Source of the DNA: Algoriphagus mannitolivorans DSM 15301
GTDB lineage: Bacteria; Bacteroidota; Bacteroidia; Cytophagales; Cyclobacteriaceae
Direction of reading: 5' to 3'
Length of the DNA stretch: 64,000 nt
Assembly (NCBI RefSeq): GCF_000429425.1
Contig: NZ_AUBV01000006.1
Coordinates: forward strand, 62,001-126,000
The notes under the pieces: model-generated
Told to the model about the DNA's origin: nothing
Seen by the model: the letters and a program-made list of their open reading frames with translations, nothing else
Database searches by the model: none
Shown: positions 62,270-64,000 of the stretch, piece after piece
How the letters are laid out: each line of letters opens with the position of its first letter
Numbering within the stretch: the first letter of the stretch is position 1
Position numbers and translations under genes: made by a program

Positions 62270-63736
62270 TTATACCTCAAAGCCTTTTCGGTAGGTTCTT
62301 CCCACGAATTGGTTGGCGTCCTCGAAGTTAGTGATGAGCATTTTGTCACCGTCCCAAAGCAGTTTCTTTCTGCCATAGAATTCCATCTGACCTTTGGCGT
62401 TTTCTCTTCTCAGCATATAGCTACGAATGGCCAAATTCCCCATCAATACTGTTTCGGTCATCGGACCTGCATAGTCGAAAGAAGAAGTCAATCCTTTGTG
62501 CTCGGTCGAACCAAATCCAGCTTTACAAGCATCCACCCAAAGCCGTTGATGTCCATACTCCCGTTCGAAACCCTCCTCGGTTTGAGGGCCGATCTCTACG
62601 GTTCCGTCATTCAAATACAGCTTGGGCATCAAAGGAGAGGAATCATTGATATTGGTAGAGATAATGCCTTTGGATCCAATAATCAGAACTCCATTGGCAG
62701 AATTGGCACCTCCGATGTCGTGATCCGCAGGAATGATATCCGGATGTGGAGGTCTGATACCGCCATCCATCCAAGTCATTTCTATTGGAGATTTGCTCTT
62801 TTCTGTTGCTGCAAAATTGATGGTGATCAAAGAGGAAGCTGGACAGCCATCAGGGTTGTAGTCGGCGGTCCACATCTGGCTATACACTGAGCCTACGGAA
62901 CATTCTGCTGAGGTAGGATAGTGGAGACCCAAAGTTCGGAAAGGAATATCGATCAGGTGACAGCCCACATCTCCCAAGGCACCGGTCCCGTAATCCCACC
63001 AGCCTCTCCAGTTGAATGGGTGGAGATTGGGAGTGTAAGGGATTTCCGGAGCAGGTCCCAACCACAAATCCCAGCCTAAAGCATCTGGCTTGCTGCTTGG
63101 ATCTGGCTTCGGGAATGGACCTCCCTGAGGCCAAACTGGCCGGTTGGTCCAGATCTGAACCTTGGAAACAGGACCTATTCGGTCCTCATCTACCCATTGC
63201 TGTACTAATTTTAGCAGTGGATTGGAGCCTCCTTGATTTCCCATTTGAGTGACCACCTTTTGCTTTCTTGCCAGTTCGGTCAGCATTCTGGCTTCCCGGA
63301 TATTGTGGGTCATGGGCTTTTGGACATAGACATGCTTGCCTCTTTCCATCGCATATTTGGCAGCGGGTCCGTGGACGTGATCCGGAGTTGAAATTGTCAA
63401 TGCGTCAATATCTTTTTCTTTATCCAGCATTTCACGGTAATCGGCGTAAAGTTTTGCTGAAGGGAATCGCTCCACGGATCTTTTTGCAGAGCCGGAAAAA
63501 TCCACATCGCATAGAGCGACTACTCGCTCTCTTCCATTGACTGAGGCCAATTCAATGTCGCTGGCACCTTTTCCACCAGCCCCAATAGCAGCCAAATTCA
63601 GCTGATCCGAGGGTGAGGTGAATCCAGTTCCTCCCAATACATGGCGGGGAACAATGAAAAATGAAGAAGCGATCGCCGCATTCTTGATAAACTCCCGCCT
63701 GGATTGCCCATTGGAGGAGTGGTCTGGGTTTTTCAT
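62270..63736 (-). CDS. Tat-exported Gfo/Idh/MocA family oxidoreductase
   Basis: The 488-residue protein has a twin-arginine signal SRREFIKNAA at 12-21. The NAD(P) motif GAGGKGASD is near 52-60, and YVQKPMTHN replaces the usual EKP near 137-145 while keeping the catalytic Lys. It folds around its cofactor in the cytoplasm and is then exported. Such enzymes in Bacteroidota act on sugars; the exact one is unknown. It is the last complete gene in the window. Confidence 0.9.
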   Translation of the reverse strand: MKNPDHSSNGQSRREFIKNAAIASSFFIVPRHVLGGTGFTSPSDQLNLAAIGAGGKGASDIELASVNGRERVVALCDVDFSGSAKRSVERFPSAKLYADYREMLDKEKDIDALTISTPDHVHGPAAKYAMERGKHVYVQKPMTHNIREARMLTELARKQKVVTQMGNQGGSNPLLKLVQQWVDEDRIGPVSKVQIWTNRPVWPQGGPFPKPDPSSKPDALGWDLWLGPAPEIPYTPNLHPFNWRGWWDYGTGALGDVGCHLIDIPFRTLGLHYPTSAECSVGSVYSQMWTADYNPDGCPASSLITINFAATEKSKSPIEMTWMDGGIRPPHPDIIPADHDIGGANSANGVLIIGSKGIISTNINDSSPLMPKLYLNDGTVEIGPQTEEGFEREYGHQRLWVDACKAGFGSTEHKGLTSSFDYAGPMTETVLMGNLAIRSYMLRRENAKGQMEFYGRKKLLWDGDKMLITNFEDANQFVGRTYRKGFEV

Positions 63737-64000
63737 GGTTTAATAGAATTTATGGTTATTCGGATTAGTAAAGTAGGAAATTATGGCTTCTTCCAGAAAT
63801 CCCATTCAAAAGATTGATGAAAGGGAGATCCTTAGGTTTTAAAGGGAGAAGGTTTTTTGGCTGGAGGGTTTTCTTTTTCAAGTCCGGTCTGTATTAAACG
63901 GACCATTTGATCGCTTATCGAAATTTGATTATTCAGACTTTTGGGCCTCACTTTCCCAAAATCTTATTTTTTGACATGGGTACTTTTTTGAAAAAAAGAT

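Noticed and set aside
1..64000. CRISPR array, tRNA, rRNA, insertion sequence or prophage
   Set aside because: No regularly spaced repeats, no tRNA-like cloverleaf arms or T-loop motif in the gaps, and no transposase, integrase or phage structural gene was seen.

Overview
The window looks like chromosomal DNA of a free-living Bacteroidota, most likely Cytophagales/Cyclobacteriaceae (Algoriphagus-like). This is inferred from lipoproteins with a short hydrophobic leader ending in SC or AC, signal peptides ending in FAQ/FSQ, a TAnnTTTG-type -7 promoter box before the cobalamin riboswitch, weak Shine-Dalgarno sequences, and families typical of the phylum (BtuG-like DUF5074 propeller, DUF6600, GH92, GH130, VPS10-like BNR propellers, PVC-type CxxCH lipoprotein). 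No rRNA, tRNA, CRISPR array, insertion sequence or prophage was recognised.

Layout. 1-492: C-terminal part of an unrecognised gene cut by the window edge. 634-3636: large cytochrome-c/HEAT lipoprotein. 3721-10936: a vitamin B12 uptake locus. A btuF-btuC-btuD-TPR operon reads leftward. A cobalamin riboswitch followed by btuB and a btuG-like surface propeller reads rightward. 11091-17745: HI0074-like HEPN protein, HtrA protease, dxr-rseP, then a cation/proton antiporter, an MscS-like protein and a large coiled-coil P-loop ATPase (17757-20171) that together look like one leftward operon. 20437-23755: an outer-membrane-type protein and a TIG/kelch lipoprotein. 24000-34295: a proteostasis and stress block (lon, hslU, SDR, sixA, cold shock protein, large MscS channel, Hsp20, second HtrA).

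34388-45682 is a mixed metabolic region: serine hydrolase, MFS pump, D-amino-acid-oxidase-like enzyme, DUF2200, gamma-glutamylcyclotransferase-like lipoprotein, a cold-shock-domain protein of unusual architecture, TPR lipoprotein, amidohydrolase, GH92 mannosidase and an epimerase. 45781-48270 is an AT-rich O-antigen-ligase-like protein with TPRs. 48295-51670 holds a secreted isoaspartyl methyltransferase, a GH130 enzyme, a peptidyl-arginine-deiminase-family enzyme and a remote methylpurine-glycosylase-like protein. 51712-53105 is a small accessory island: two overlapping AT-rich unknown genes beside a C-terminal duplicate of the neighbouring VPS10-like gene, with a perfect REP-like palindrome at the duplication breakpoint. 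The right end carries the full VPS10-like protein, a DUF6600 protein, two Gfo/Idh/MocA oxidoreductases, a haem-binding CxxCH protein, a zinc alcohol dehydrogenase and a CarboxypepD_reg-like lipoprotein.

Two families of short dispersed repeats were found by eye: a 136-140 bp element bounded by inverted repeats (10948-11087 and 59551-59686) and a 23-bp palindrome with a TGT loop (535-557 and 53083-53105). The best candidates for undescribed biology are the ATPase/MscS-like/antiporter operon, the AT-rich two-gene cassette at the duplication scar, the cold-shock/S1-like protein and the glycosylase-like/deiminase overlapping pair. None of these functions can be proved from sequence alone.
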